From JADCCX01 sp051649305 (GTDB lineage Bacteria; Pseudomonadota; Alphaproteobacteria; Rhizobiales; Beijerinckiaceae): a stretch of DNA of 64,000 nt. Shown one piece after another: positions 17,475 to 26,028 of this stretch. The notes beneath the pieces were generated by a model that was not told the origin of the DNA, did not search any database, and saw only the letters and a program-made list of their open reading frames with translations. The stretch's first letter is position 1. Each line of letters starts with the position of its first letter. The position numbers were made by a program, and so were the translations under genes. Where the stretch lies: the NCBI GenBank assembly GCA_051649305.1, contig JBOFGV010000098.1, positions 27,422 through 91,421 of the forward strand. Direction: 5' to 3'.

Positions 17475-18916
17475 TGTCATCATCCAATCTCAAAACCGAC
17501 GCAGGCCCTGCTGAAACAGGGCCGGTCAAAACAGCTGCAGCACGCCCCAAGGCTGTCTTCATCGAAGGCTCGACCATGGGCCATGTGGTGCGCATGACTG
17601 TGACGAGCTCTGTCGGCCTGATGGCCATTTTTCTCGTGGATTTTCTTAGCCTGCTCTATGTTTCGTGGTTGAAAAGCGAGGCGCTGACAGCTGCGGTTGG
17701 CTATGCCTCGGTGGTTCTCTTCTTCCTCACCTCCGCCAACATAGGTTTCATGATTGCGACCACCGCCCTTGCCGCCAAACGGCTGGGCGCGGGAGACAGG
17801 GAGGGGGCAAAACGCATTGCCACCTCGTCGCTTGTCCTCATGGTGCTGGCCGCTGCTATTCTGTGGCTTGTGCTTTTGCCAGTGCTCAAGCCATTGCTGG
17901 CGCTTCTGGGCGCTGAAGGCGAGGTGCAGCAGGTGGCCTGGGAATATCTGCAGATCACACTGCCATCCAACATCCTCATGGCGTTGGGTATGGGTTTTTC
18001 CGGCATGCTGCGGGCGGTGGGGGATGCCAACCGCGCGATGTATGTGACGCTTTCAGGCGGCATCGTCACGGCGGTCATTGACCCCATCCTGATCTTCACT
18101 CTGGGTCTGGGTGTTTATGGTGCGGCGCTCTGCGTCGTGCTGTCCCGCGCAGTCTTTGCCTTTGTCGGCTGGTATGGCGCGGTGAAGGTTCACAGGATGA
18201 TGGCGCGTCCCACTGTGGAGACAGTGAGGGCGGATACAGAGGCAGTGTTCGCCATTGCCGGTCCTGCCATCCTCACCAATGTGGCAACGCCGTTTTCGCT
18301 TGCGGTCGTTGCCCGTATTGTTTCGGTCTATGGCCCATGGGCGATTGCCGCCAATACGGTGATTGACCGGTTGACGCCGATTGCCTTTGGCGCGCTGTTT
18401 GCGCTTTCGGGCGCAGTTGGCCCCATTCTGGCGCAGAACTGGGGTGCAGGTTATTTCCACCGGATGCGGGCTGTCATGCGAGACAGCTTCCTGTTCACCC
18501 TGGTCTATGTGAGTATCACATGGATCGTGCTGATCCTCTGCCGTTACTGGATAGTGGACCTGTTCGCGCTTACCGGTCCTGCTGCCGACGGTGTGATTTT
18601 CTTCTGCTGGATCAGTGGCATCATGTGGCTGTTCCTGGGCATGCTGTTCACGGCCAATGCTGCGTTTAATAACCTCGGTTTTCCGCTATATTCCACGGCT
18701 TTCAACTGGGGCAGGGCAACCCTCGGCACCATTCCTTTCGCCTGGCTGGGCGCGCAATACTATGGGTACAAGGGCGCGTTGGGAGGCATCACATTGGGCG
18801 CAGTGGTGTTCGGCATTGCGTCTGCCATTATGGCGATGCGTGCGATCAAGGCATTGGAATTGAAGGCGCGTGAGGCCTCAAAAGCAGCTGTTGCCGAAAG
18901 CCCTGCCAATGCCTAA
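17474..18916 (+). CDS. MATE-family efflux transporter
   Basis: A 480-residue protein with about twelve membrane helices arranged as two six-helix halves, typical of MATE (NorM-like) Na+ or H+ coupled drug exporters. Segments such as 'LPSNILMALGMGFSGMLRAVGDANRAMYVTL' match the family. It is translationally coupled to the Kef-type antiporter, which hints at a shared stress-related role. The substrate is unknown. Confidence 0.9.
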   Translation: MSSSNLKTDAGPAETGPVKTAAARPKAVFIEGSTMGHVVRMTVTSSVGLMAIFLVDFLSLLYVSWLKSEALTAAVGYASVVLFFLTSANIGFMIATTALAAKRLGAGDREGAKRIATSSLVLMVLAAAILWLVLLPVLKPLLALLGAEGEVQQVAWEYLQITLPSNILMALGMGFSGMLRAVGDANRAMYVTLSGGIVTAVIDPILIFTLGLGVYGAALCVVLSRAVFAFVGWYGAVKVHRMMARPTVETVRADTEAVFAIAGPAILTNVATPFSLAVVARIVSVYGPWAIAANTVIDRLTPIAFGALFALSGAVGPILAQNWGAGYFHRMRAVMRDSFLFTLVYVSITWIVLILCRYWIVDLFALTGPAADGVIFFCWISGIMWLFLGMLFTANAAFNNLGFPLYSTAFNWGRATLGTIPFAWLGAQYYGYKGALGGITLGAVVFGIASAIMAMRAIKALELKAREASKAAVAESPANA

Positions 18917-18958
18917 ATTGGCGGTCTGGCAGTTTGGCCAGCACAGGATTGCTCTGCC

Positions 18959-19708
18959 ATGATGAACCTCTTTGAAATGATGACACAGGCGCAGGGCGGT
19001 AACGCCATGCAGAACATGGCGCAGCAGTTCGGCCTTGGTCAGGAACAGACGCAGAGCGCCATAGAGGCGCTGTTGCCCGCTCTTTCCATGGGCTTGCAGA
19101 AGCAGACAGAAAGCGTCGATGGCTTCCAGAACCTGCTGCAGATGTTCGGCGGAGGCCAATACTCCGGTTTTCACGATGCGGATGGCGATGGCATTCCAGA
19201 CAACGCAGCGACACAGGGCAACGATGTGCTTGGCCAGCTGTTTGGCAGCAAGGAAGTCTCCCGTGCGGTTGCCGATCAGGCCTCTCTCATGAGCGGTGTT
19301 AGTTCCACCATCCTGAAGCAGATGCTGCCGGTTGTCGCCAGCATGGTCATGGGCGGCATGTTCAAGGGTGCCATGAACAACGGCCTTGGGGGCATTCTGG
19401 GTCAGGCCATGCAGGGTGGTCTTGGCAGCATTCTGGGCCAGGCCATGGGTGGGCAGCAACAGCCTCAGAATCCCATGGGCAACATGATGGCGAATAGCCC
19501 TATGGGTGGCATGATGGGCGGTCTTCTGGGCAATCTCTTTGGTGGTTTGCTGGGCGGCAAGCCAGCGCCGCAACCAGCGCCTGCGCCTGATCCTATGATG
19601 GCGGGCCTTGATATGCTCAAGGGCATGTTCCAGTCCGGCCAGCAGGTCAGCCAGAGCTATCAGAACAACCTGCAATCGATCTTCGAGCAATTCGCGCAGC
19701 GGCGGTGA
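18959..19708 (+). CDS. DUF937 domain-containing protein
   Basis: A 249-residue Gln/Met/Gly-rich protein. The DUF937 helical domain lies in the first 110 residues ('MNLFEMMTQAQGGNAMQNMAQQFGL', 'LLPALSMGLQKQ'). A Gly-rich low-complexity middle follows ('GGMMGGLLGNLFGGLLGG'), then a short helical tail with 'DMLKGMFQSGQQVSQSYQNNLQSIFEQF', which repeats the style of tails in small granule or phasin-like proteins. The function is unknown. Confidence 0.82.
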   Translation: MMNLFEMMTQAQGGNAMQNMAQQFGLGQEQTQSAIEALLPALSMGLQKQTESVDGFQNLLQMFGGGQYSGFHDADGDGIPDNAATQGNDVLGQLFGSKEVSRAVADQASLMSGVSSTILKQMLPVVASMVMGGMFKGAMNNGLGGILGQAMQGGLGSILGQAMGGQQQPQNPMGNMMANSPMGGMMGGLLGNLFGGLLGGKPAPQPAPAPDPMMAGLDMLKGMFQSGQQVSQSYQNNLQSIFEQFAQRR

Positions 19709-19715
19709 GATTTGG

Positions 19716-19823
19716 TGTCATTCCCGGCCGGAGCGAAGCGGAGGGGAAGGGAATCCATCTTTCGATTGTTGGCAAGCAAAGAATGGTTTCCCTTCCCTCG
19801 CCTTCGGCTCGCCGGGAATGACA
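19716..19823. repeat. Dispersed palindromic repeat, long form (copy 2)
   Basis: The ends TGTCATTCCCGGC and GCCGGGAATGACA are inverted. The inner arms GGGAAGGGAAT and TTCCCTTCCC are also inverted around a centre with TTCGATTGTTGGCAAGC. It shares its ends with copy 1 (9202) and copy 3 (32849), and lies between convergent genes. Confidence 0.8.
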
Positions 19824-19830
19824 TCAATAA

Positions 19831-21219
19831 TCAGCCCCAGAGCTTCTCCGCCAGCGCAAACGTCAACCGCGCAGCCTGCGGCTCACCCCCTTCAGGGCGG
19901 CCCGGTTTGGCAGCCGGCACCCAGCCATAGATATCAAAATGCGCATGCCGGATGCCGGGTTCGACAAAGCGCTTCAGGAACAGCGCGGCGGTGACAGAGC
20001 CCGCCATGCCGCCTGATCCCGTGCTGCTGAGATCAGCAATTTTTGAATCGAGATAGCGGTCATAGGCGGGCCAAAGTGGCAGTTGCCATACGGGGTCATT
20101 CACCACACCGCCTACTGCACTGATGTCTGCGGCCAGCGCCTCATCCGTGGTGTAGAAGGGCGGCAGATCAGGGCCGAGCGCCACGCGTGCGGCGCCCGTC
20201 AGGGTGGCGTAGTCGATCAGCAGATCAGGCTTCTCTTCGCAGGCCAGCGCCAGTGCATCAGCCAGAATCAGACGTCCTTCGGCATCTGTGTTGCCGATCT
20301 CGACGGTCAAACCCTTGCGGCTCTTGATGATATCGCTGGCGCGAAAGGCGCTGCCTGATATCGCATTCTCGACGATGGGCAGGAGCAGGCGCAACCGCAC
20401 TTTCAGCTTGGCCGCCATGATCATCTGTGCGGCTGTAATGGCAGCCGCCGCGCCACCCATGTCCTTCTTCATCAGGAACATGCCAGCACTGGGCTTGATA
20501 TCGAGACCACCGGTATCAAAACAGACGCCCTTGCCCACAAGTGTCAACTTGGGGTGTTTCGGGTTGCCCCATACGATGTCAACCAGCCGCGGTGCTTCAA
20601 TGGAAGCCCGCCCTACTGTATGGATCAGCGGGAAGTTCTTTTTCAGCAGCGCATCACCAACGGTCACAGTGGCCTTGGCATCAAACGTCTTGGCCATATC
20701 AAGCGCAGCATTTGCCAGCGCCGATGGCGTCATGTCATTGGCAGGCGTGTTGATGAGATCGCGCCCCAGCGTTACGGCGGATGCAATCAGGCTGGCGCGC
20801 TCGCGGGTGGCCTTGTCCGCCACAACGAGTTCCGCAGGCTTGCGTGTCGCTGCTTTGTAGCGATTGAACTGATAGCTCCCCAAGGCCCATGCAAGGGCGA
20901 GGGTAGGCAAGTCCGCAGCCGAAGCATCAGGCGCATTGGCGATATGGTATTTGCCCTCCGGCAATTCCTTCGGCAGGCGACCAATCAGGAAGGGATCAGG
21001 CGCCGCTGATGCTTCACCCATGCCAAAAACCACGCCGCCAATCTGCGTGCCCTTTTCAGGCGGCAGAAGCGCCAGATTTCCCGCTTTTGGCTTGAACCGG
21101 GTGGCCGCAACATAGGCTTGTGCATTGGCTGGCAGGCCTGCTTTGACAGCCTCCCAGTTTGTTTCCGTAACAAGCCAGAGGGGAGTGGTGGATGCAGCGC
21201 GGGGCAGGAGAGTGGGCAT
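19831..21219 (-). CDS. Leucyl aminopeptidase family protein (M17)
   Basis: A 462-residue M17 peptidase. The two-metal catalytic domain contains 'LTLVGKGVCFDTGGLDIK', 'MKKDMGGAAA' and the family signature NTDAEGRL. The N-terminal domain is short and divergent, as in the PepB-like alphaproteobacterial group. It removes N-terminal residues from peptides in the cytoplasm. The ATG at 21219 has AGGTGA 8 nt upstream; a GTG at 21231 is the alternative. It follows apbC by 12 nt. Confidence 0.92.
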   Translation of the reverse strand: MPTLLPRAASTTPLWLVTETNWEAVKAGLPANAQAYVAATRFKPKAGNLALLPPEKGTQIGGVVFGMGEASAAPDPFLIGRLPKELPEGKYHIANAPDASAADLPTLALAWALGSYQFNRYKAATRKPAELVVADKATRERASLIASAVTLGRDLINTPANDMTPSALANAALDMAKTFDAKATVTVGDALLKKNFPLIHTVGRASIEAPRLVDIVWGNPKHPKLTLVGKGVCFDTGGLDIKPSAGMFLMKKDMGGAAAAITAAQMIMAAKLKVRLRLLLPIVENAISGSAFRASDIIKSRKGLTVEIGNTDAEGRLILADALALACEEKPDLLIDYATLTGAARVALGPDLPPFYTTDEALAADISAVGGVVNDPVWQLPLWPAYDRYLDSKIADLSSTGSGGMAGSVTAALFLKRFVEPGIRHAHFDIYGWVPAAKPGRPEGGEPQAARLTFALAEKLWG

Positions 21220-21231
21220 GGTCTGTTTCAC

Positions 21232-22353
21232 CTATTCGATGACAATCTGTGGGGCGGTCCGTTTGGCGGTACCCGCCTCAAGGCCCTGCCAGATGGAGCG
21301 GGCAATGGCCCTGTAGGCCTTGGAGTGACCGCTGTCGGGTGCGGTGACCACAACCGGCATGCCGCTGTCAGCCCGCTCGCGGATTTCCATATGCAGTGGA
21401 ATTTCACCCAGAAACGGCACGCCAATGCGGGTGGCTTCCTCGCGTGCGCCTCCATGGCCAAAGATATTGGAGCGCGTGCCGCAGGAAGGGCAGAGGAAAT
21501 AGCTCATGTTCTCGATCACGCCGAGGATAGGCACATTCACCTTCTGGAACATGGCCACGCCGCGCCGTGCATCAATCAGTGCAAGATCCTGCGGTGTTGA
21601 GACGATCACGGCCCCTGCCAGCGGGACAGACTGGCTCATGGTGAGCTGGGCGTCTCCCGTACCGGGCGGCATATCCACCACCAGCACATCAAGGTCACCC
21701 CAATCCACCTCGCGCAGCATCTGGTTCAATGCCGAAATCACCATCGGCCCGCGCCAGATCATGGCGGTGTCTTCCTCGACCAGAAAACCAATGGACATGA
21801 CCTTGCAACCATGGCCTTCCATGGGGATCAATGTGCGGCCTGTCTTGATCTTGGGGCGGCCCCGGATACCGAAGAGCTTGGGCATGGATGGGCCATAGAT
21901 ATCCGCATCAAGCACACCGACGCGCAAGCCTTCCGCAGCAAAGCCGAGTGCAAGATTGCAGGCTGTTGTTGACTTGCCTACACCACCCTTGCCGGAGGCG
22001 ACTGCAATAATGTGCTTGACGCCGGGCGGGCCGGATTGCGCTGTCGCCGCCTGTGCACGTGGGCCGGGGGTTGGTGCTGCAGGAGCCGCCGCTGCGCTGC
22101 CCTTGGGGCGTTCTGCTGTCAACGTCACAAGTGCACCGGCCACACCGGGCATGGCTTTGACGGCGTCTTCCGCTGCCTTGCGCAGGGTTTCAAAAGCAGC
22201 AGCGCGCGCAGGATCAACCGCAACTGAGAAATACACCTTGCCCTGATGCACGACGATATCGGACAGCGCGCCTGAAGCGGTCAGCGATTGCTGACCATTA
22301 GGCCCTTTGATTGTCTCGAGTGTCTTGAGAACATCGTCACGGCTGACCATCAT
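21232..22353 (-). CDS. apbC: Mrp/NBP35 family ATP-binding protein (Fe-S carrier)
   Basis: A 373-residue protein. Residues 1-95 form the DUF59/MIP18-like domain, a Pro/Ala linker follows, and the deviant Walker A 'VASGKGGVGKST' opens the P-loop domain. The C-terminal 'CPSCG' pair of cysteines binds a bridging Fe-S cluster in ApbC proteins. It delivers Fe-S clusters to target enzymes. Two ATG codons are adjacent at the start. It lies upstream of the aminopeptidase. Confidence 0.92.
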   Translation of the reverse strand: MMVSRDDVLKTLETIKGPNGQQSLTASGALSDIVVHQGKVYFSVAVDPARAAAFETLRKAAEDAVKAMPGVAGALVTLTAERPKGSAAAAPAAPTPGPRAQAATAQSGPPGVKHIIAVASGKGGVGKSTTACNLALGFAAEGLRVGVLDADIYGPSMPKLFGIRGRPKIKTGRTLIPMEGHGCKVMSIGFLVEEDTAMIWRGPMVISALNQMLREVDWGDLDVLVVDMPPGTGDAQLTMSQSVPLAGAVIVSTPQDLALIDARRGVAMFQKVNVPILGVIENMSYFLCPSCGTRSNIFGHGGAREEATRIGVPFLGEIPLHMEIRERADSGMPVVVTAPDSGHSKAYRAIARSIWQGLEAGTAKRTAPQIVIE

Positions 22354-22435
22354 CGTCTCTTCTGTCTGTCTGCGCAGTCACAGCGCAGTAATGAGACATA
22401 GAGATTGATGCTGGTTGGTCAATCGTTCCGTGCAA

Positions 22436-23563
22436 TCACATCACAGATCCGAGCCTGAGATAGGGCACAAACTCACCCACCCGTTTGTGGCGTGCGCCCT
22501 CTGGCATGATGATAACGGCATTGGCGCGTGCAATATCCATCATGCTGATGGCATCGCTGCCAAGAGGCATGATTTCTTCGCCATTCAGGTTTGCGAAGAA
22601 AACCTGCGTTGCCCCCTTGCTGGCAGGGATTGCCTGCAACAACCGGGACTGTGAAAAAGGCATTGGCCTTTGTGGACGTCCAAACAGCCTTCGGGAAAAG
22701 GCAGGTGTCATCACAATGTTGACCGCTGCGATATCGGGCAGGCTGGCAGGTGAGGCAAAAACAGGTTTGCCGCCCACCATTCCAAGGGCCATCGAGCTGC
22801 CGGGGCTCAGGCGAATGCCGTGGAACAACACTTCGCCAACTGACGCAATGGCTTCCACAGTTGTATCGCTGGGGCCATTTCCGGTGCCGCCAACGACTGT
22901 GATGATATCTGCAGCACTGGAAACAAGCAGATCCGCCAGTTCAAGGGGATCACCAGCTGTGAAGCTGATAGCGCCTATTTTACTGCCCGAACCGCGAATG
23001 GAGCTTGAGACAACATCAATCATGCGGTCATTGTTGCGTGTAATGCTGCGCGCGTTGAAGATGATGTCTACCACAGGCTGGCGCACGGTCACTTCATTGA
23101 TGCCGCATGATGCCCCTGCCATGGCGGAGGCCATAGTGATGATCTGTCCTGCACGGAACAGGATCTCGCCTTCCTTTATCAAGCCGCCGGGCTGATGAAT
23201 GCCGAAACCTTCAACAACACTGCCGAGTGCCCTGGCTATATCGCCGGCTTGCTGGCACAGCTCAAACGGCAGGACAGCATCACAGCCGGGAGGCAGTGGA
23301 CTGCCACGATCAACCGGCGATGCGGGAAATTTGAGCAGCACCGGCTTTCGCCGTGTTGCCAGCGCTACATCGGCGGCCTTCAGGGCAAAACCGTTGATGG
23401 CGGCCTGAGCAGACATCGGCACGTCTCTGCGCACCGGAATGTCACTGACAACCCTCAGACCTATGGCCATGGCCAGCGGAATGACCTTGGGTTCAACCGG
23501 ATTGAACCGGCCATATAAAGCAATGGCATCATCGACAGATATGCATGATTCAAGATATCGCAT
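22436..23563 (-). CDS. MoeA-like molybdopterin-binding protein
   Basis: A 375-residue protein with the MoeA layout: an N-terminal domain with 'VPMSAQAAINGFALKAAD', a Mogs/MoaB-type domain with 'DIITVVGGTGNGPSDTTVEA' and 'LSPGSSMALGMVGGKPVFASPA', and a small C-terminal domain. It differs enough from canonical MoeA (for example SAQAAINGFAL in place of SAMDGYA) that a specialised role in a molybdenum hydroxylase pathway is likely. The ATG at 23563 has GGAGGGG 4 nt upstream. The coxG-like gene lies just upstream on the same strand. Confidence 0.8.
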   Translation of the reverse strand: MRYLESCISVDDAIALYGRFNPVEPKVIPLAMAIGLRVVSDIPVRRDVPMSAQAAINGFALKAADVALATRRKPVLLKFPASPVDRGSPLPPGCDAVLPFELCQQAGDIARALGSVVEGFGIHQPGGLIKEGEILFRAGQIITMASAMAGASCGINEVTVRQPVVDIIFNARSITRNNDRMIDVVSSSIRGSGSKIGAISFTAGDPLELADLLVSSAADIITVVGGTGNGPSDTTVEAIASVGEVLFHGIRLSPGSSMALGMVGGKPVFASPASLPDIAAVNIVMTPAFSRRLFGRPQRPMPFSQSRLLQAIPASKGATQVFFANLNGEEIMPLGSDAISMMDIARANAVIIMPEGARHKRVGEFVPYLRLGSVM

Positions 23564-23617
23564 GGCACCCCTCCAGCGAGTGGGGCTAAAACCATTTTCA
23601 AGATGTATCACATATGA

Positions 23618-23638
23618 ACGATTTTTACAGGAAATCGT
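23618..23638. promoter_or_regulatory. Inverted repeat upstream of the MoeA-like gene
   Basis: A perfect 7-bp inverted repeat (ACGATTT / AAATCGT, 7-nt spacer) in an AT-rich stretch 55-75 nt before the MoeA-like start. It could be an operator or a small hairpin; the sequence alone cannot decide. Confidence 0.35.
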
Positions 23639-23697
23639 AATTTTCTGTTATTTTTCATTCATTTATCTGTTGTTCATCTCGGCAGAAATGGGAATTC

Positions 23698-24150
23698 TCA
23701 GGCAGATCGCTGCGCTTCCTCGACAAATTTCTCGAAGAACTGGTCTGCCATGCGCTTGGCAACACCATCAATGAGGCGGGCCCCGAGCTGTGCTATTTTT
23801 CCACCCACCTGTGCATCCACATCATAGCTCATGATTGTGCCTGTACCATTGGGGCGAAGCGTGACTTTTGCACCGCCCTTGGCGAAGCCCGCGATGCCGC
23901 CCTGTCCCTCGCCGGAGATGGTGTAACCGTTGGGCGCATCGATGTTCGAGAGTTCCACGCGGCCTTTGAAGGTGGCGGAAACCGGCCCGATTTTCATCTT
24001 CGCTGTCGCCTGAAACTCCGTCTCCGAGAGCTTCTCAAGGCTTTCGCAGCCAGGGATACAAAGCTTGAGAATCTCAGGATCATTGAGCTTGCGCCATACT
24101 GTTTCCTGCGGTGCAGCAATCTCAACCTCGCCTGTCATCGTCAATGCCAT
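23698..24150 (-). CDS. CoxG-like SRPBCC protein (CO dehydrogenase subunit G family)
   Basis: A 150-residue SRPBCC-fold protein. Motifs 'VWRKLNDPEILKLCIPGCESL', 'KIGPVSATFKG' and 'GFAKGGAKVTL' define the CoxG family. In CO oxidisers CoxG anchors the enzyme to the membrane and is thought to deliver quinone. This version lacks the long C-terminal extension with a membrane segment. It lies between an SDR gene and a MoeA-like gene on the same strand; no coxMSL genes are near. GGGAGA lies before the ATG. Confidence 0.85.
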   Translation of the reverse strand: MALTMTGEVEIAAPQETVWRKLNDPEILKLCIPGCESLEKLSETEFQATAKMKIGPVSATFKGRVELSNIDAPNGYTISGEGQGGIAGFAKGGAKVTLRPNGTGTIMSYDVDAQVGGKIAQLGARLIDGVAKRMADQFFEKFVEEAQRSA

Positions 24151-24176
24151 GGCCGCTCTCCCGCTACTGTGTCAGT

Positions 24177-24956
24177 TCAAACGCTGGAAATCTGACCGCC
24201 ATCAACGCGCATCACAGATCCTGTCACGAAAGATGCTTCGTTGCTGGCCAGAAACAAGGCCGCTGCAGCAAATTCATCTGTCGTGCCGTAGCGTCCGGCG
24301 GGAATGCGGCTCATGGCGTCAGCGCGCACCTGATCCTGCGATTTGCCGGTGCGGCCAGCAGCACCCTTGTCGATCTGGTCGACACGGTCTGTCTGGATAC
24401 GGCCCGGCGCAATCGCGTTGACGGTGATGCCGTGCTTCGCCACCTCGTTGGAGACGCTCTTGCCCCAGCCGATGATCGCTGGGCGGATGGCATTCGACAT
24501 GCCCAGATTGGGAATGGGCTGGATGACGCCGGATGACACAACAGACATGATGCGTCCGTGCTTGCGGGCAATCATGCCGGGCAAGGCAAGGTCTGCCATG
24601 CGCACAAGGCCAACAAACATCATGTTCCAGTAGGTCTGCCAGTTCTCGGATGAAACACCCATGGCTGATCCGGGAGGCGGTCCACCGCTGTTCAGCACCA
24701 GAATATCAAGGCCACCGCCCAGCGCGATCTCTGCTCCGGCGTGCACGCTGTCGATGGCTTGCAGGTCACCAGTATCAAGCGCAAAGCCGATGGTCCCTTT
24801 GCCAATCGCCTGTGCCGCATCCGCAGCATCGGCTCCCTGACGTCCTGTAATGGTGACCTGCGCTCCCGCTGCAGCAAAGGCAGAGGCAATGCCAAAGCCG
24901 ATGCCACGCGTTGCGCCCATCACGAGGGCCCGCTTGCCTTGAAGAGAAAATGTCAT
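24177..24956 (-). CDS. SDR-family oxidoreductase
   Basis: A 259-residue short-chain dehydrogenase resembling 3-oxoacyl-ACP-reductase-like proteins. Seen are 'ALVMGATRGIGFGIA' for cofactor binding, 'LDILVLNSGGPPPGSA' in place of the usual NNAG, a catalytic region with 'GWGKSVSNEVAKHGITVNAIAPG', and the C-terminal 'NEASFVTGSVMRVDGG'. The NSGGPPPG variant marks a defined subgroup of unknown substrate. The ATG at 24956 gives a standard length. It is divergent from the sugar ABC operon and 26 nt before coxG. Confidence 0.87.
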   Translation of the reverse strand: MTFSLQGKRALVMGATRGIGFGIASAFAAAGAQVTITGRQGADAADAAQAIGKGTIGFALDTGDLQAIDSVHAGAEIALGGGLDILVLNSGGPPPGSAMGVSSENWQTYWNMMFVGLVRMADLALPGMIARKHGRIMSVVSSGVIQPIPNLGMSNAIRPAIIGWGKSVSNEVAKHGITVNAIAPGRIQTDRVDQIDKGAAGRTGKSQDQVRADAMSRIPAGRYGTTDEFAAAALFLASNEASFVTGSVMRVDGGQISSV

Positions 24957-25084
24957 GGATGCACCGCTTGCTTTCAGAAAATTCTGGTCTGCCGGTTTCA
25001 TGCGGGAGAAAAAGCATGGTTTCAAGCCCAAAGGGCAGGCAGGCGTGATTTAGGAACGGTAGCGCGCAAGTCTTGATCAGGGGC

Positions 25085-25112
25085 TTGGCAAGCCAAAAGT
25101 TTGTGCTACAAA
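25085..25112 (+). promoter_or_regulatory. Candidate promoter of the carbohydrate ABC operon
   Basis: TTGGCA (25085-25090), a 16-nt spacer and TACAAA (25107-25112) form a plausible sigma-70 promoter. The palindromic operator begins 3 nt after the -10 box, which would cover the transcription start. Confidence 0.4.
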
Positions 25113-25115
25113 CTA

Positions 25116-25129
25116 CCAAAACGTTTTGG
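25116..25129. promoter_or_regulatory. LacI-family-type operator palindrome
   Basis: CCAAAACGTTTTGG is a perfect 14-bp palindrome with the central CG typical of LacI/GalR-family operators. It lies 41 nt before the first permease ATG and just downstream of the candidate -10 box, the expected position for repression. No LacI-type gene is in the window. Confidence 0.7.
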
Positions 25130-25170
25130 ATTTCTATCTGCATCATCCGTTTCCGGAGCCTGAAGACACC

Positions 25171-26028
25171 ATGCCCCGTCATCTGGAAAGATTGACACCT
25201 TATCTGCTGATCGCGCCGTCGCTGATCTTTCTGGGCGTGTTTTTCATCGTCCCGCTGATTGAGGCGCTGATTGTTTCTTTCACGGGCCCAGGTGGTTCAT
25301 TAGGTCTCCAGAACTACACCAAGGCCGCAGCTGACCTCAATTTCACACCCGCACTGAAGAACACACTCATTCTCGTGGCCGTGGTGGTGCCGCTGCAGGT
25401 GATCTTTGCGCTGGGCATGGCCATGATGCTGCAGAAGGTGAACAAGGGGCGTGATCTTGTCCTGTGGATCTGGACAATCCCGCTGGGCATCTCCGATCTC
25501 GCGGCAGGCATTGTCTGGCTGGCGATTTTCACAGACCGGGGCTATCTCAACTCCATGCTGATGTGGATGGGTTTCATTTCCGGCCCCGGCAGCTATCTCA
25601 CCTATGAAACACCCCTGATGCTGTTTGCAGCCGTCATTCTGGCTGAAATCTGGCGGGCCACCGCCATCGTCTTCATCATTCTGGTTTCGGGCATTCAGCT
25701 CGTGCCCAAGGAGTACGGCGAGGCGGCGGAAGTGTTTGGCGCCAGCGCCTGGACGCGCTTTGTCAAGATCACGTTGCCGCTGCTCAAGCCATCGCTGCAA
25801 ACCGCGCTCATCCTGCGCACGATCCTCGCCTTTGAAGTTTTTGCCGTTGTGGTTGCGCTGGGCGGCACCAACATCCGCGTGCTCGCAGGCGAGGCCTACA
25901 GCTGGCAAAACGACAACCAGAACTACGGTGTCGCCTCCGCCTATGCCGTGGTCATTCTGGTGTTGTCGCTGGCCTCCACCATTGTGTTCCTGAAGCTGAT
26001 GGGCGAGCGCAAGGAGACGCAGACATGA
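25171..26028 (+). CDS. Carbohydrate ABC transporter permease (MalF/UgpA type)
   Basis: A 285-residue inner-membrane permease with six helices. The EAA loop is 'EYGEAAEVFGASAWTRFVKITLPLLKPSL'. It is the first gene of an operon of two permeases, an ATPase and a glycoside hydrolase, and it overlaps the second permease by 4 nt. The ATG at 25171 was chosen over a TTG within the operator palindrome. Its sequence is closer to permeases of glycoside or trehalose-like transporters than to glycerol-3-phosphate ones, but this is only a guess. Confidence 0.88.
   Translation: MPRHLERLTPYLLIAPSLIFLGVFFIVPLIEALIVSFTGPGGSLGLQNYTKAAADLNFTPALKNTLILVAVVVPLQVIFALGMAMMLQKVNKGRDLVLWIWTIPLGISDLAAGIVWLAIFTDRGYLNSMLMWMGFISGPGSYLTYETPLMLFAAVILAEIWRATAIVFIILVSGIQLVPKEYGEAAEVFGASAWTRFVKITLPLLKPSLQTALILRTILAFEVFAVVVALGGTNIRVLAGEAYSWQNDNQNYGVASAYAVVILVLSLASTIVFLKLMGERKETQT

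Noticed and set aside
18878..19690. 270-residue open frame on the minus strand opposite DUF937
   Set aside because: Antisense of a repetitive Gly/Met/Gln gene; the plus-strand gene fits a known family.
25082..25096. Palindrome GGCTTG-G-CAAGCC upstream of the ABC operon
   Set aside because: It overlaps the proposed -35 box and may be chance; the CCAAAACGTTTTGG palindrome is a much better operator candidate.
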